Virus record (IMG/VR): IMGVR_UViG_3300024336_000042
Coordinates: 1-26,696 of that record
Source: a virus
DNA length: 26,696 nucleotides
Strand: one strand, 5' to 3'
Numbering within the stretch: position 1 is the stretch's first letter; each line of letters begins with the position of its first letter. Shown piece after piece: positions 1 through 6,237 of this stretch. The translations under genes were made by a program, and so were the position numbers. Under the pieces are notes generated by a model that worked only from the letters and a program-made list of their open reading frames with translations, was not told the origin of the DNA and did no database searches.

Positions 1-240
1 AGACTCACCAGGGCCAGCAGACTCACCAGGGCCAGCAGGGCCAGCAGACTCACCAGGGCCAGCAGACTCACCAGGGCCAGCAGAGCCAGCAGAGCCAGCA
101 GAGCCAGCAGAGACAGCAGCAGGTACAGCAGGTACAGCAGAGCCAGCAGAGCCAGCAGCAGGTACAGCAGGTACAGCAGAGACAGCAGAGACAGCAGAGC
201 CAGCAGAGCCAGCAGAGACAGCAGAGACAGCAGGTACAGC
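1..240. repeat. 9-bp minisatellite, possibly the end of a low-complexity coding region
   Basis: The stretch is built almost wholly from 9-bp units of five kinds (AGACTCACC, AGGGCCAGC, AGAGCCAGC, AGAGACAGC, AGGTACAGC), about 26 units, with two extra AGC triplets. All length changes are multiples of three, so reading frames survive. All three plus frames are open: one is Gln-rich and stops at 246-248, just after the repeat; one is Arg/Ser-rich and stops at 262-264; one is Ala/Pro/Glu-rich and stops at 323-325. The minus strand is also open in at least one frame (Ala/Gly/Ser/Val). It may be the 3' end of a gene that starts left of the window. I cannot choose the frame. Confidence 0.85.
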
Positions 241-323
241 TGCATTGATGACGTGCTTATTTGACAATGTTACCCTTATAATCTGTAGGTTTATACCAGT
301 AAAACCCCGTCATTCTTATCGTT

Positions 324-353
324 GACATTGATACATTATATGTTATCAATGTC
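324..353. promoter_or_regulatory. 30-bp inverted repeat, probable operator
   Basis: Arms GACATTGATA (324-333) and TATCAATGTC (344-353) are perfect inverted copies separated by 10 A/T-rich bases. The arm differs by one base from GACAATGATA of the direct repeats downstream, so the same protein might bind both. A TTGACA box at 322-327 with TATCAA 16 bases later overlaps the element, so it may cover a weak promoter. Confidence 0.5.
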
Positions 354-435
354 ACTGCACCAATTGCACCTTGCATCAATACGGGATATTGACTACTTTC
401 TTGTATTTATTCCATTTGCCATATTCTCCCGGGAA

Positions 436-449
436 GGGGTATATACCCC
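436..449. promoter_or_regulatory. Perfect 14-bp palindrome
   Basis: GGGGTATATACCCC is a perfect palindrome within otherwise A/T-rich intergenic DNA. It could be a dimeric protein-binding site. No U-tract follows, so it is not an intrinsic terminator. Confidence 0.4.
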
Positions 450-578
450 CATTTGAGGTGCAGTTGTCACAGGCTTGTAACCTATTGATATTACTACAAG
501 TATTTCATTGACAATGTTAAAACAGTACATAAGTCATTGATAGTTCGTCTGTACCACCTGGTGCAGGTGCATTGTCAA

Positions 579-621
579 ATAGAGACAATGATAACAATTA
601 TAGAGACAATGATAACAATTA
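579..621. repeat. 21-bp tandem direct repeat (two copies)
   Basis: Two identical 21-bp units read ATAGAGACAATGATAACAATT, followed by the first base of a third. The next GACAATG continues the 21-bp register at 626 although the flanks diverge. The 10-mer CAATGATAAC inside the unit recurs at 6202-6211 in the promoter of the primase gene. Confidence 0.85.
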
Positions 622-664
622 CTGTGACAATGTAAATAAACTGGATTATTTCTCTAAAAAGGTA

Positions 665-692
665 TTGACAATGATAATCTCTCATGTATAAT
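665..692 (+). promoter_or_regulatory. Sigma70-type early promoter
   Basis: TTGACA at 665-670 and TATAAT at 687-692 match both consensus hexamers perfectly, with a 16-bp spacer. It lies 64 bp upstream of the first small gene of the rightward early block. The -35 box is part of a GACAATG element, so a protein bound there would block or modulate the promoter. Confidence 0.8.
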
Positions 693-755
693 TCATTACA
701 TCAAAGCAAGCAGCACACTTTGATAACACAGCAACTACACAATGGAGATACGAAA

Positions 756-893
756 ATGTACAGTCCCTACAAAATGTATAAGTACAAAGTAGCAGTAAGC
801 AACAAGCTAAATGTTTTATTTTTGTTTAACCGTGACTTAAATGAGACCACCTGTAATCTCACGATTCACAATATAGAGAAGTTAGCACAATAG
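756..893 (+). CDS. Small hypothetical protein, 45 aa
   Basis: First gene after the 665-692 promoter. The start at 756 has GGAG at 744-747 with 8-nt spacing, in the leader AATGGAGA that recurs before many genes here. An in-frame upstream ATG at 684 sits inside the promoter -10 region and is not used. The product is basic in its N-terminal half and rich in Tyr and Lys (MYSPYKMYKYK), with a short hydrophobic stretch LNVLFLF. No known family is recognised. The stop codon lies in the first copy of the hairpin repeat unit. Probably an early host-takeover type peptide by position only. Confidence 0.55.
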   Translation: MYSPYKMYKYKVAVSNKLNVLFLFNRDLNETTCNLTIHNIEKLAQ

Positions 894-934
894 AGAAGTA
901 ACACCAACGGCCCAGGCTCGCACCTGGGCCACAA
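890..934 (+). repeat. Intergenic hairpin repeat, copy 1
   Basis: A 45-bp unit: leader ATAGAGAAGTAACACCAAC, then the perfect hairpin GGCCCAGG-(CTCGCA)-CCTGGGCC at 909-930, then ACAA. It separates two small early genes. The 8-bp G/C stem is strong but has no U-tract, so it is better explained as an RNA processing, stability or recombination element than as a classical terminator. Confidence 0.8.
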
Positions 935-958
935 GCAACCCAATGGAGAAGTAAGATA

Positions 959-1207
959 ATGAGTATCAAAGTAGAGGATTTCTCGAATATTCGAGACCTC
1001 CGAACAGCTCTAAAGATGGAGTGTGGGAGTGGAGAGGATGATGGATGCGGAGGCCGGGAGTGGATAACAGAAGAAAATGATGAGCGCACTACTGTTATTT
1101 CAGTTGAATACATGGGATACCAGACCCACTGCGTAACAACAACCCATGTATTCCACGCTGGAGCGATGAAGGCCGCAAGCTATCACCGTAACTTTGCATT
1201 TCTGTAA
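959..1207 (+). CDS. Hypothetical early protein, 82 aa
   Basis: The start at 959 is preceded by the leader AATGGAGAA at 942-950. The protein starts MSIK, as does the gene at 1554, which suggests shared leader and 5' coding sequence rather than overall homology. The middle is acidic and Gly-rich (GSGEDDGCGG), followed by a beta-rich segment with ERTTVISVEY. No transmembrane segment and no recognised domain. It lies in a run of small accessory genes between hairpin repeats, typical of phage early regions with variable content. Confidence 0.65.
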   Translation: MSIKVEDFSNIRDLRTALKMECGSGEDDGCGGREWITEENDERTTVISVEYMGYQTHCVTTTHVFHAGAMKAASYHRNFAFL

Positions 1208-1233
1208 TTAACTTAATGGAGAAGAAGAAGAAG

Positions 1234-1467
1234 ATGAAACTATCAAACAACAGCGTAGCTCAGGGATACAACGCATTACAAAACAGCGTGGACTGGATGA
1301 CAGCATCGACCAGTGCGCAGCATCGAGTATTGCTCTCTATGCGATCTCTGTTAGAAACAGCGGAGAACCATACCCCCATCTTTGACTTCTGTTGTAATAA
1401 TTCACGTCAAGCATGGGAACAACTACAGATCGTTAATAGCAGAATTACCCGTTTAATAGAGAAGTAA
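1234..1467 (+). CDS. Hypothetical early protein, 77 aa
   Basis: I start this gene at 1234 (MKLSNNSVAQ). The in-frame ATG at 1216 is part of the recurring ribosome-binding leader TTAATGGAGAAG and would give a spurious MEKKKK extension. The start region repeats almost exactly before the gene at 1885. The protein looks alpha-helical, with two Cys at CCNN and no recognised family. Its last codons (IEK and stop) are a partial copy of the ATAGAGAAGTAAC leader that begins the next hairpin unit, so the 3' end may have been made by repeat insertion. Confidence 0.65.
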   Translation: MKLSNNSVAQGYNALQNSVDWMTASTSAQHRVLLSMRSLLETAENHTPIFDFCCNNSRQAWEQLQIVNSRITRLIEK

Positions 1468-1472
1468 CAATA

Positions 1473-1517
1473 ATAGAGAAGTAACACCAACGGCCCAGGC
1501 TCGCACCTGGGCCACAA
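1473..1517 (+). repeat. Intergenic hairpin repeat, copy 2
   Basis: Identical over 45 bp to copy 1, with the hairpin GGCCCAGG-(6 nt)-CCTGGGCC at 1492-1513. A partial extra copy of the ATAGAGAAGTAACA leader lies directly before it (1456-1469) and overlaps the end of the preceding gene. Confidence 0.8.
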
Positions 1518-1553
1518 TATCAGCTAAATAAGTAAACCCAACGGAGAAAGAAA

Positions 1554-1808
1554 ATGAGTATAAAGATCGCAGCACTTGAAAACTGTTCATCACTCGAGCA
1601 AGTTGTCGAGTTGATTAACGATGAGTTCGCAACTGATGCAACTCCCGAACTTATAGCAGCAAAATACGCATATGATTCGTGCGCTGAAGCGGGTTACGGC
1701 TTTTCAGAAATGAATCTTGACGCTGCTTTTGATGCTCTGCTAAGGAGTGGGGCTAAGTTTGATTATGCAGAAGCATTGGAAATAGCATTAGAAGAGGCTA
1801 AAGATTAA
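1554..1808 (+). CDS. Hypothetical early protein, 84 aa, acidic helical
   Basis: The start at 1554 has CGGAGAAAG upstream with good spacing. The product is acidic and alanine-rich and probably all-helical (ends EIALEEAKD). No catalytic motif, membrane segment or known domain is visible. It shares only the MSIK start with the gene at 959. It lies between hairpin copies 2 and 3 and is probably a single-gene accessory cassette. Small acidic early phage proteins are often host-protein inhibitors or DNA mimics, but nothing here proves that role. Confidence 0.65.
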   Translation: MSIKIAALENCSSLEQVVELINDEFATDATPELIAAKYAYDSCAEAGYGFSEMNLDAAFDALLRSGAKFDYAEALEIALEEAKD

Positions 1809-1818
1809 GAGTAACACA

Positions 1819-1861
1819 ATAGAGAAGTAACAACCGGCCCAGGCTCGCACCTGGGCCACAA
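1819..1861 (+). repeat. Intergenic hairpin repeat, copy 3
   Basis: Same unit as copies 1 and 2 but with a slightly shorter spacer between leader and stem (43 bp). Hairpin GGCCCAGG-(6 nt)-CCTGGGCC at 1836-1857. It ends at the leader AATTAACTTAATGGAG of the next gene, which duplicates the leader at 1206-1221. Confidence 0.8.
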
Positions 1862-1884
1862 TTAACTTAATGGAGAAGAAGAAG

Positions 1885-2265
1885 ATGAAACTATCAATCA
1901 ACCTATATCAATTCCGCGACGCATTTATTGATATTCGCCCGGATAACTTCAGTTATGAGGGGTTAGAGTTGCTCTTCAACTGGTATGAGGAATATGAAGA
2001 CGGTACAGGTGAAGAGATGGAACTTGATGTTATTGCTATTTGCTGTGACTGGAATGAGTCAACAGTCGCTGCGATCATTAACGACTATATCGTATCAACT
2101 CACAACGGGAAGACAAGCGTATATAACGATGCTGTGAATGATGCTCTGGAAGATTGCGACGATGAAGAAGAAGAGAGAGCGGAGGTTATAGAAGAGTGGC
2201 TGCAAGATAATACTACGGTTGCTGGAGTAACTGAGAGCGGATCAATCGTATATATGGGGTTTTAG
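1885..2265 (+). CDS. Conserved-type phage hypothetical protein, 126 aa, acidic
   Basis: The start at 1885 (MKLSINLYQF) is preferred over the ATG at 1870, which is inside the AATGGAGAAG leader. The pattern INLYQFRDAF, then FSYEGLELLFNWYEEYE, then GEEMELDVIAICCDW, then the ending GSIVYMGF, resembles a small acidic protein family I remember as common in phages of enterobacteria and their relatives, with no proven function. There is a strongly acidic stretch DDEEEERAEVIEEW near the C-terminus. It is followed after two bases by the tiny membrane gene at 2268, and the genes continue without a gap into the clamp-like gene. Confidence 0.75.
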   Translation: MKLSINLYQFRDAFIDIRPDNFSYEGLELLFNWYEEYEDGTGEEMELDVIAICCDWNESTVAAIINDYIVSTHNGKTSVYNDAVNDALEDCDDEEEERAEVIEEWLQDNTTVAGVTESGSIVYMGF

Positions 2266-2267
2266 TC

Positions 2268-2378
2268 ATGAATGATCTAATTTTGATGGTATTAGGATTG
2301 ACAGGGTTAATGGTGACTGGTGCGGTCGTATGTGCTGCGCTGAAGGTTATGGAATGGATAATGGAGCTGAGAACATGA
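2268..2378 (+). CDS. Tiny single-span membrane protein, 36 aa
   Basis: Reads MNDLILMVLGLTGLMVTGAV and continues to MELRT. One hydrophobic helix covers roughly residues 4-25, followed by a short charged tail. Its TGA overlaps the ATG of the next gene (ATGA at 2375-2378), so the two are probably translationally coupled, and the GGAG used by the downstream start lies inside this gene. No strong Shine-Dalgarno precedes its own start, which lies directly after the stop of the previous gene, so coupling is likely here too. Function unknown; early phage membrane peptides can alter the host envelope. Confidence 0.55.
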   Translation: MNDLILMVLGLTGLMVTGAVVCAALKVMEWIMELRT

Positions 2379-2968
2379 AGATTGAAGGAAAAGTATTACA
2401 AGCGGTAGCACTCGCTGCTGCAGTAAAGGACGTGCGTTACTACTTAAATGGCGTACACGTTGATGACACGCACATTGAAGCGAGTAACGGACACATGGTT
2501 GCAAGATTAGCGCACAATACAGAGGTATCTGACTGGATGCCACAACATGGCGTGATTATCCCCAATGATGTCATCACTGGTTTGTTTCGTGGACTGACAG
2601 CTAAACAGAAACGAGAATGCGTAGTGGTACTGGATAAAGTGGACGGTAGGGTAACTGTATCAACTGAAGGTAGGACAATGATCGTTGATACGGATCACTA
2701 TAGTAAGTTTCCAGATATAGGGAGGGTGATACCAGAGGAACCCCACCATCTGGCAGTAGAGTCACCTTCCACTATTTGTTTTAATTGGGAATACATGGCG
2801 ACATTCCAGAAGATTAGACAGGTTATGGAAGGTAACACTAAAAAGGGTTTTGAAGGAGTAAGTTTAGAGACTCCGAAAGAATCAAACCCAATGGGATCAT
2901 GCAGAGTCACCTTCCCTGGGATGAGTGAGTTTGCTGGGGCAATTATGCCTATGGAGATTGCAGATTAA
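2375..2968 (+). CDS. Sliding-clamp-like protein (DnaN/beta-clamp-like), 197 aa
   Basis: Probable processivity clamp homologue. Two stretches recall beta clamps: RYYLNGVHVDDTHIEASNGH (about residues 22-41) matches the 'LnGv...i.AtDGHrl' element, and VIIPNDVITGLF followed by HYSKFPDIGRVIP matches the central 'iP...l..l' and 'FPdy..viP' elements. Bacterial beta is about 366 aa with three domains, so this one could hold only about two and would need a different oligomeric state. The start at 2375 has AATGGAG upstream; a longer frame from 2330 lacks such a site. By context it would partner the family B polymerase at 8930. I infer the family from motif resemblance only. Confidence 0.6.
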   Translation: MKIEGKVLQAVALAAAVKDVRYYLNGVHVDDTHIEASNGHMVARLAHNTEVSDWMPQHGVIIPNDVITGLFRGLTAKQKRECVVVLDKVDGRVTVSTEGRTMIVDTDHYSKFPDIGRVIPEEPHHLAVESPSTICFNWEYMATFQKIRQVMEGNTKKGFEGVSLETPKESNPMGSCRVTFPGMSEFAGAIMPMEIAD

Positions 2969-2993
2969 TTGCAGATTAATGGAGAATAGAAGA

Positions 2994-3329
2994 ATGAACG
3001 AGACAATATGGAATAACATGACTGACAATGAACTGATCAGTCACATAGGGTGGACCGCACCACCACTGGTTCAGTCACTGGCCGATAGGCTGGAGAGGGC
3101 AGCAGACAGAACCACCCTGCAGCAGGTCTCTGGTAGTCTGAATAATCTATTGGAGTATCTACCAGACCGCTTAGACAAGCTGCTGGACGCTGTAGAATCG
3201 ATTGATACGCTTGATGAATCAAGAGACGATATAGAAAAGCAACTAATGGGGGTATACAGGGATATCAAGGATGAACTCAAAGGACTCGATGCATTACTGA
3301 ATCAACTGAATGAGGAGGTGGAAGAATGA
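2994..3329 (+). CDS. Hypothetical coiled-coil protein, 111 aa
   Basis: The start at 2994 (MNETIWNNM) follows the leader TAATGGAGAATAGAAGA. Upstream in-frame starts, including the leader ATG at 2979, extend back into the clamp gene and are not preferred. After a short N-terminal segment the protein is almost all heptad-like helix, with repeated Leu and charged residues (LDKLLDAVESIDTLDE, then LKGLDALLNQLNEEVEE), so an oligomeric coiled coil is likely. No enzymatic motif. A small duplication (GCAGATTAAT twice, 2960-2980) precedes the start. The stop overlaps the start of the XRE gene (ATGA), so the two are coupled and may work together. Confidence 0.7.
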   Translation: MNETIWNNMTDNELISHIGWTAPPLVQSLADRLERAADRTTLQQVSGSLNNLLEYLPDRLDKLLDAVESIDTLDESRDDIEKQLMGVYRDIKDELKGLDALLNQLNEEVEE

Positions 3330-3529
3330 AACGACTAAAAGAATGGAGAGAGAGACTGGAGCTAACACCGCCTCAAATGGCGCGTTACGTGGGCGTATCG
3401 TATCACGCATGGTTAAGCTGGGAGAATGGCTCAAGATCCCCCAGGGGACCGGCTAAACGGCTGATGGAGGTACTACAGATGGTCGAGGTTATGGCACCAG
3501 TGGTGCATAGTAATTTAATGGGGGAATGA
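3326..3529 (+). CDS. XRE/Cro-type helix-turn-helix regulator, 67 aa
   Basis: Short DNA-binding protein. The segment ERLELTPPQMARYVGVSYHA followed by WLSWENGSRSPRGPAKRL fits the XRE HTH pattern (helix 2 'tppqmAryvGvs', recognition helix 'yhawlsWEnG.r.P'). It is little more than one HTH domain plus a helix, like Cro. SD AGGAGG lies at about 3313-3318, and the start overlaps the preceding stop (ATGA). It is the last gene before a strong hairpin, closing the early block. It is a candidate binder of the GACAATG elements or the 324-353 inverted repeat, but that link is inference. Confidence 0.8.
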   Translation: MKRLKEWRERLELTPPQMARYVGVSYHAWLSWENGSRSPRGPAKRLMEVLQMVEVMAPVVHSNLMGE

Positions 3530-3545
3530 TACCTGCAAAAATAAA

Positions 3546-3577
3546 CCCCGATACAGTAATGGAGAACTGTATCGGGG
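3546..3577. terminator. Bidirectional intrinsic terminator between convergent genes
   Basis: A perfect 12-bp stem, CCCCGATACAGT (3546-3557) with ACTGTATCGGGG (3566-3577), encloses an 8-nt loop AATGGAGA. On the minus strand the stem is followed by TTTATTTTTG, a proper U-tract, so it should end the primase transcript. On the plus strand the following CTTCGTGTT is poor in U, so rightward termination is probably weaker. The loop is the same AATGGAGA sequence used as ribosome-binding leader across the genome. Confidence 0.85.
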
Positions 3578-3626
3578 CTTCGTGTTGGTTGCAGCAAGAA
3601 CCAAGACAAGGTGAACTATATCATAC

Positions 3627-6170
3627 TCATTCTGGATCATCCATTGTTTCCGGATCATAACCTGGTATCAAAGGGCGGTTCCCACGGTCCCCTTTGCCCT
3701 TCTTCAATCCCGCATGGTAGATCAAGTCCTTGGTACGCTGCTTGGCCTTGATAACTGCTGTACGGTAGTCTTGGAACTGTTCAACGAGTAGAGGATTGAT
3801 GGACCATACAACGTGTCCCGTAGTGGCTTTATCTTCCACCAGCACAACCCAACCATTATCTTGTAGCATCGACATGGATAGCCTGACCTGTTCCTCGATT
3901 TGCCATGGTCGGAGGTTCTCCCAGTTACGTCTACCGGATCTTTTGATCTGGGATAGCGATATAGTCTCCTGCTGACCGGCCAGGTGGATCACATGGTTAG
4001 TTAGCCACACGTCAAGAGAATCGTCTGTATACCCGCCGATCTCCCCTAGGGTATACCTATAGGCCGGTATGATGTAAGTCTTGATAACCGCGATCACTTT
4101 GTCCACAATGGATACATCCACTTGGTTATTGTACGGGGTTTCGATGATGTGGAAGAGGAGCATCAAGCGGCCAGCAGTACCCTCAAGTTTACCGAAAGCA
4201 GTACGATATGCTTTATCCGATTGGACAATCCGCTCATCTTGTTTGGCACCTTCGTACCATGCCTGGAACTCCCTGAATCGCTTATACGCAGCAGGTGAGA
4301 GGGTGTATTTCTGAGACTGCAGGGAATACGCGGTTCTGATACATTGATCCCATACTGATTTGGTGGTGAGTGCGTCGGGTACAGGTTGCCCTAACTTGGT
4401 CATATTGGAGCGCAGAATAGCGGGGATGAACCGCTGGACCAGGCCATCGTCTGCAAGGTTGTTGATGTTGTCGCGGAATACTTGTGGCTGGATGTTCCCG
4501 TATATGGATATTGCGAAATTATCAGAGCGGATATTACCGGTACCGATACGATCCATGGTGTACTTCTTCCCCTCATAACCTACCACCCAGGTGGACCGGT
4601 CCTCTGCTCCCCATTTATTGGTCATTTTCTTGACCCATGAGTTCATTTCATCGAGGTAACAGAGTAAACCACGGTCCCTCTCTGCTGCTAGGTGTACCAG
4701 TTTCTGACTGGTGACATCCTGTACAGTAAGTTTCAAGGGTACGGGTTTAGATTCGAGATCAGGTACAGCCGGTATTGTGTCGTTATCCATTTGTGAAGTG
4801 GGATCAGCTGCATATTCGAGGAATGCTTTTTTCGACTCGTTGTACATAACCTCCTTTGCTTCCCACTGGAGCATTTCCCTGGAGAAACGAGGTCGGTCCT
4901 CCTCTTCCAGATCTTCGAGAATTTCCATCATTGGACGTGAACCAGGGGACTTTTTATCAGCTGGATCACCTACTGTCATCAACCACACGATAGGTGGTAC
5001 TTCAAAACCTGGTACCAATTCCAGCCTCGTTTGTGCATCGACTGCACCAGCAAGCGCACCTAGACCGGCGAACAATGGAACCAGAGGATCACAACCTACC
5101 TGGTCGCCCACCTCCTGCGCTCTTGTTGCCAGGACATCCGGCCAGTACTGGAGGTCAAGATTAGGTGAAGGGGGACGTAGACCATCGATCACATTGACCG
5201 GTGACTGCGGTGGAGTCTCCTCATTGATGGAGCTGAACAACTCAGAAGCGTCGGGAATAGGTCGAGTCCACCCGTAACTACCGGCGATGTGGAACAGAGT
5301 TCCCAGACTAATACCGCTATCGGCCTTGAACGATTGCCAGCAGGTGAGTATGTCATTCTTCCCTTGGTACTTAGTACCGGCTTGACTCCACTCGTTCCAT
5401 ATATAGAGTGCCTGATTGAGATCACCTGTATGGGTGCCTGTATGGTGTAACGCCATGCCGATATGTAACCATTCATCCCTGGAAACGTCGGGACTGATGA
5501 AGCCCATTGCCTGCTGGATCTCTTCCCATGATGCGTCGATGTTCGTTTCGTTCTTGATCGTTCGCTGCTTGTCCTGCTCCACAAGAGACCACCAGAGTGT
5601 TTCCAGTTCCTTGGGTAGCTGTGGAATCCTGCTCCAATGCCCCTTACCGCCCCACTGGTACGGTTGCTGGGTGATTGGATGGATACTTGGAGGCAGTACA
5701 TCCTGTGCCGTGAGACCGGTTACAGTGCCACACCGTAGCTCATAGGCTACCTGGTTGCTGTTGTGTGCGTCCTTGTAATGGATCTTTTTGGAAGGGAAGG
5801 CGATCCCGAACGGTAAACGGTAGATTAGCTTCCCTCTACCCTCTCTACCTGACTCAATGGTTACGGCATCATCGGCATTGTAGATTTGACTTAGATCAAT
5901 TCCATGTTCTTTCAGTAGTGAGTCAGCATAGGTCCAGTTATCAATATCAATGGCACAAGTACCACTGAATGAGTGGAGGAGACCGATTCCCCATCCACTA
6001 TGTAAATCTGATGCCTCTTTTAATTCATTCCCCCACTGGTTCCATCCTTTGTGCTGCGGACCTTTCGTACCAGGTGGGATTGGGACAAGTTTAAGTCCCT
6101 GTTTGATGTATGCCTCCACTGAGGCAGGGTGTGATTGTATCTGCTGCATAGGTTTCCTCTTGTTTTCCAC
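3627..6170 (-). CDS. PrimPol primase-polymerase with PriCT-2 and DUF3987 helicase-like domain, 847 aa
   Basis: Large replication initiator. Residues about 15-195 look like a bifunctional primase/polymerase (AEP PrimPol) domain: LVPIPPGTKGP, then CAIDIDNW with the metal-binding Asp pair D75/D77, then ELRCGTVTGLTAQDVLPPS. Residues about 213-301 match PriCT-2 (DEWLHIGMALHH ... GSYGW). About 335-760 resembles DUF3987/YfjI, with a degenerate P-loop GDPADKKSP; the second glycine is missing. It probably primes synthesis and may unwind or load at the origin. Start GTG at 6170 follows TAATGGAGAGGTG; an alternative ATG at 6149 has AGAGG upstream. It is the only leftward gene amid rightward early genes, with its own promoter and terminator. 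Confidence 0.85.
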   Translation of the reverse strand: MENKRKPMQQIQSHPASVEAYIKQGLKLVPIPPGTKGPQHKGWNQWGNELKEASDLHSGWGIGLLHSFSGTCAIDIDNWTYADSLLKEHGIDLSQIYNADDAVTIESGREGRGKLIYRLPFGIAFPSKKIHYKDAHNSNQVAYELRCGTVTGLTAQDVLPPSIHPITQQPYQWGGKGHWSRIPQLPKELETLWWSLVEQDKQRTIKNETNIDASWEEIQQAMGFISPDVSRDEWLHIGMALHHTGTHTGDLNQALYIWNEWSQAGTKYQGKNDILTCWQSFKADSGISLGTLFHIAGSYGWTRPIPDASELFSSINEETPPQSPVNVIDGLRPPSPNLDLQYWPDVLATRAQEVGDQVGCDPLVPLFAGLGALAGAVDAQTRLELVPGFEVPPIVWLMTVGDPADKKSPGSRPMMEILEDLEEEDRPRFSREMLQWEAKEVMYNESKKAFLEYAADPTSQMDNDTIPAVPDLESKPVPLKLTVQDVTSQKLVHLAAERDRGLLCYLDEMNSWVKKMTNKWGAEDRSTWVVGYEGKKYTMDRIGTGNIRSDNFAISIYGNIQPQVFRDNINNLADDGLVQRFIPAILRSNMTKLGQPVPDALTTKSVWDQCIRTAYSLQSQKYTLSPAAYKRFREFQAWYEGAKQDERIVQSDKAYRTAFGKLEGTAGRLMLLFHIIETPYNNQVDVSIVDKVIAVIKTYIIPAYRYTLGEIGGYTDDSLDVWLTNHVIHLAGQQETISLSQIKRSGRRNWENLRPWQIEEQVRLSMSMLQDNGWVVLVEDKATTGHVVWSINPLLVEQFQDYRTAVIKAKQRTKDLIYHAGLKKGKGDRGNRPLIPGYDPETMDDPE

Positions 6171-6203
6171 TGGTTCACCTCTCCATTAATGCGTGAACCT
6201 TCA

Positions 6204-6232
6204 ATGATAACCTCTATTTGAATTATTTTCAA
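6204..6232 (-). promoter_or_regulatory. Leftward sigma70-type promoter for the primase gene
   Basis: Read on the minus strand: TTGAAA (6232-6227), a 17-bp spacer, then TATCAT (6209-6204), 34 bp before the GTG start. The -10 region contains, on the plus strand, CAATGATAAC (6202-6211), the same 10-mer as in the 21-bp repeats at 579-621, which hints at shared control. Confidence 0.7.
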
Positions 6233-6237
6233 AAGAA

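Larger units (their letters stand above)
261..673. promoter_or_regulatory. Array of GACAATG elements in the early control region
   Basis: The motif GACAATG, mostly as TTGACAATG or GACAATGATA, occurs at 263-269, 510-516, 584-590, 605-611, 626-632 and 667-673. It is inverted at 570-576, and GACATTG forms both arms of the inverted repeat at 324-353. The copies at 584, 605 and 626 are exactly 21 bp apart, about two helical turns, so they lie on one face of the DNA. The last copy overlaps the -35 box of the promoter at 665-692. Such an array could bind a repressor or activator, or serve as origin iterons. No protein is assigned. The 241-755 stretch holds no convincing gene. Confidence 0.6.

Noticed and set aside
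1-240. CRISPR-like array
   Set aside because: Units are only 9 bp, directly abutting, with no unique spacers and no cas genes.
243-245. Leftward Leu-rich ORF starting at 245 and reading through the minisatellite
   Set aside because: No ribosome site and composition dictated entirely by the repeat.
261-282. Promoter TTGACA ... TATAAT at the left edge of the control region
   Set aside because: The spacer is only 10 bp, too short for sigma70.
684-755. Upstream in-frame extension of the first small gene
   Set aside because: Its ATG lies within the -10 region of the strong promoter at 665-692 and has no ribosome site; ATG 756 has GGAG at good spacing.
909-930. Interpretation of the repeated GGCCCAGG hairpins as classical terminators
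   Set aside because: No U-tract follows in any of the three copies.
4711-5277. 188-codon open frame on the plus strand inside the primase gene
   Set aside because: It is the antisense shadow of the PrimPol-DUF3987 gene, low in recognisable motifs, with no ribosome site; other antisense frames over this gene were dropped for the same reason.
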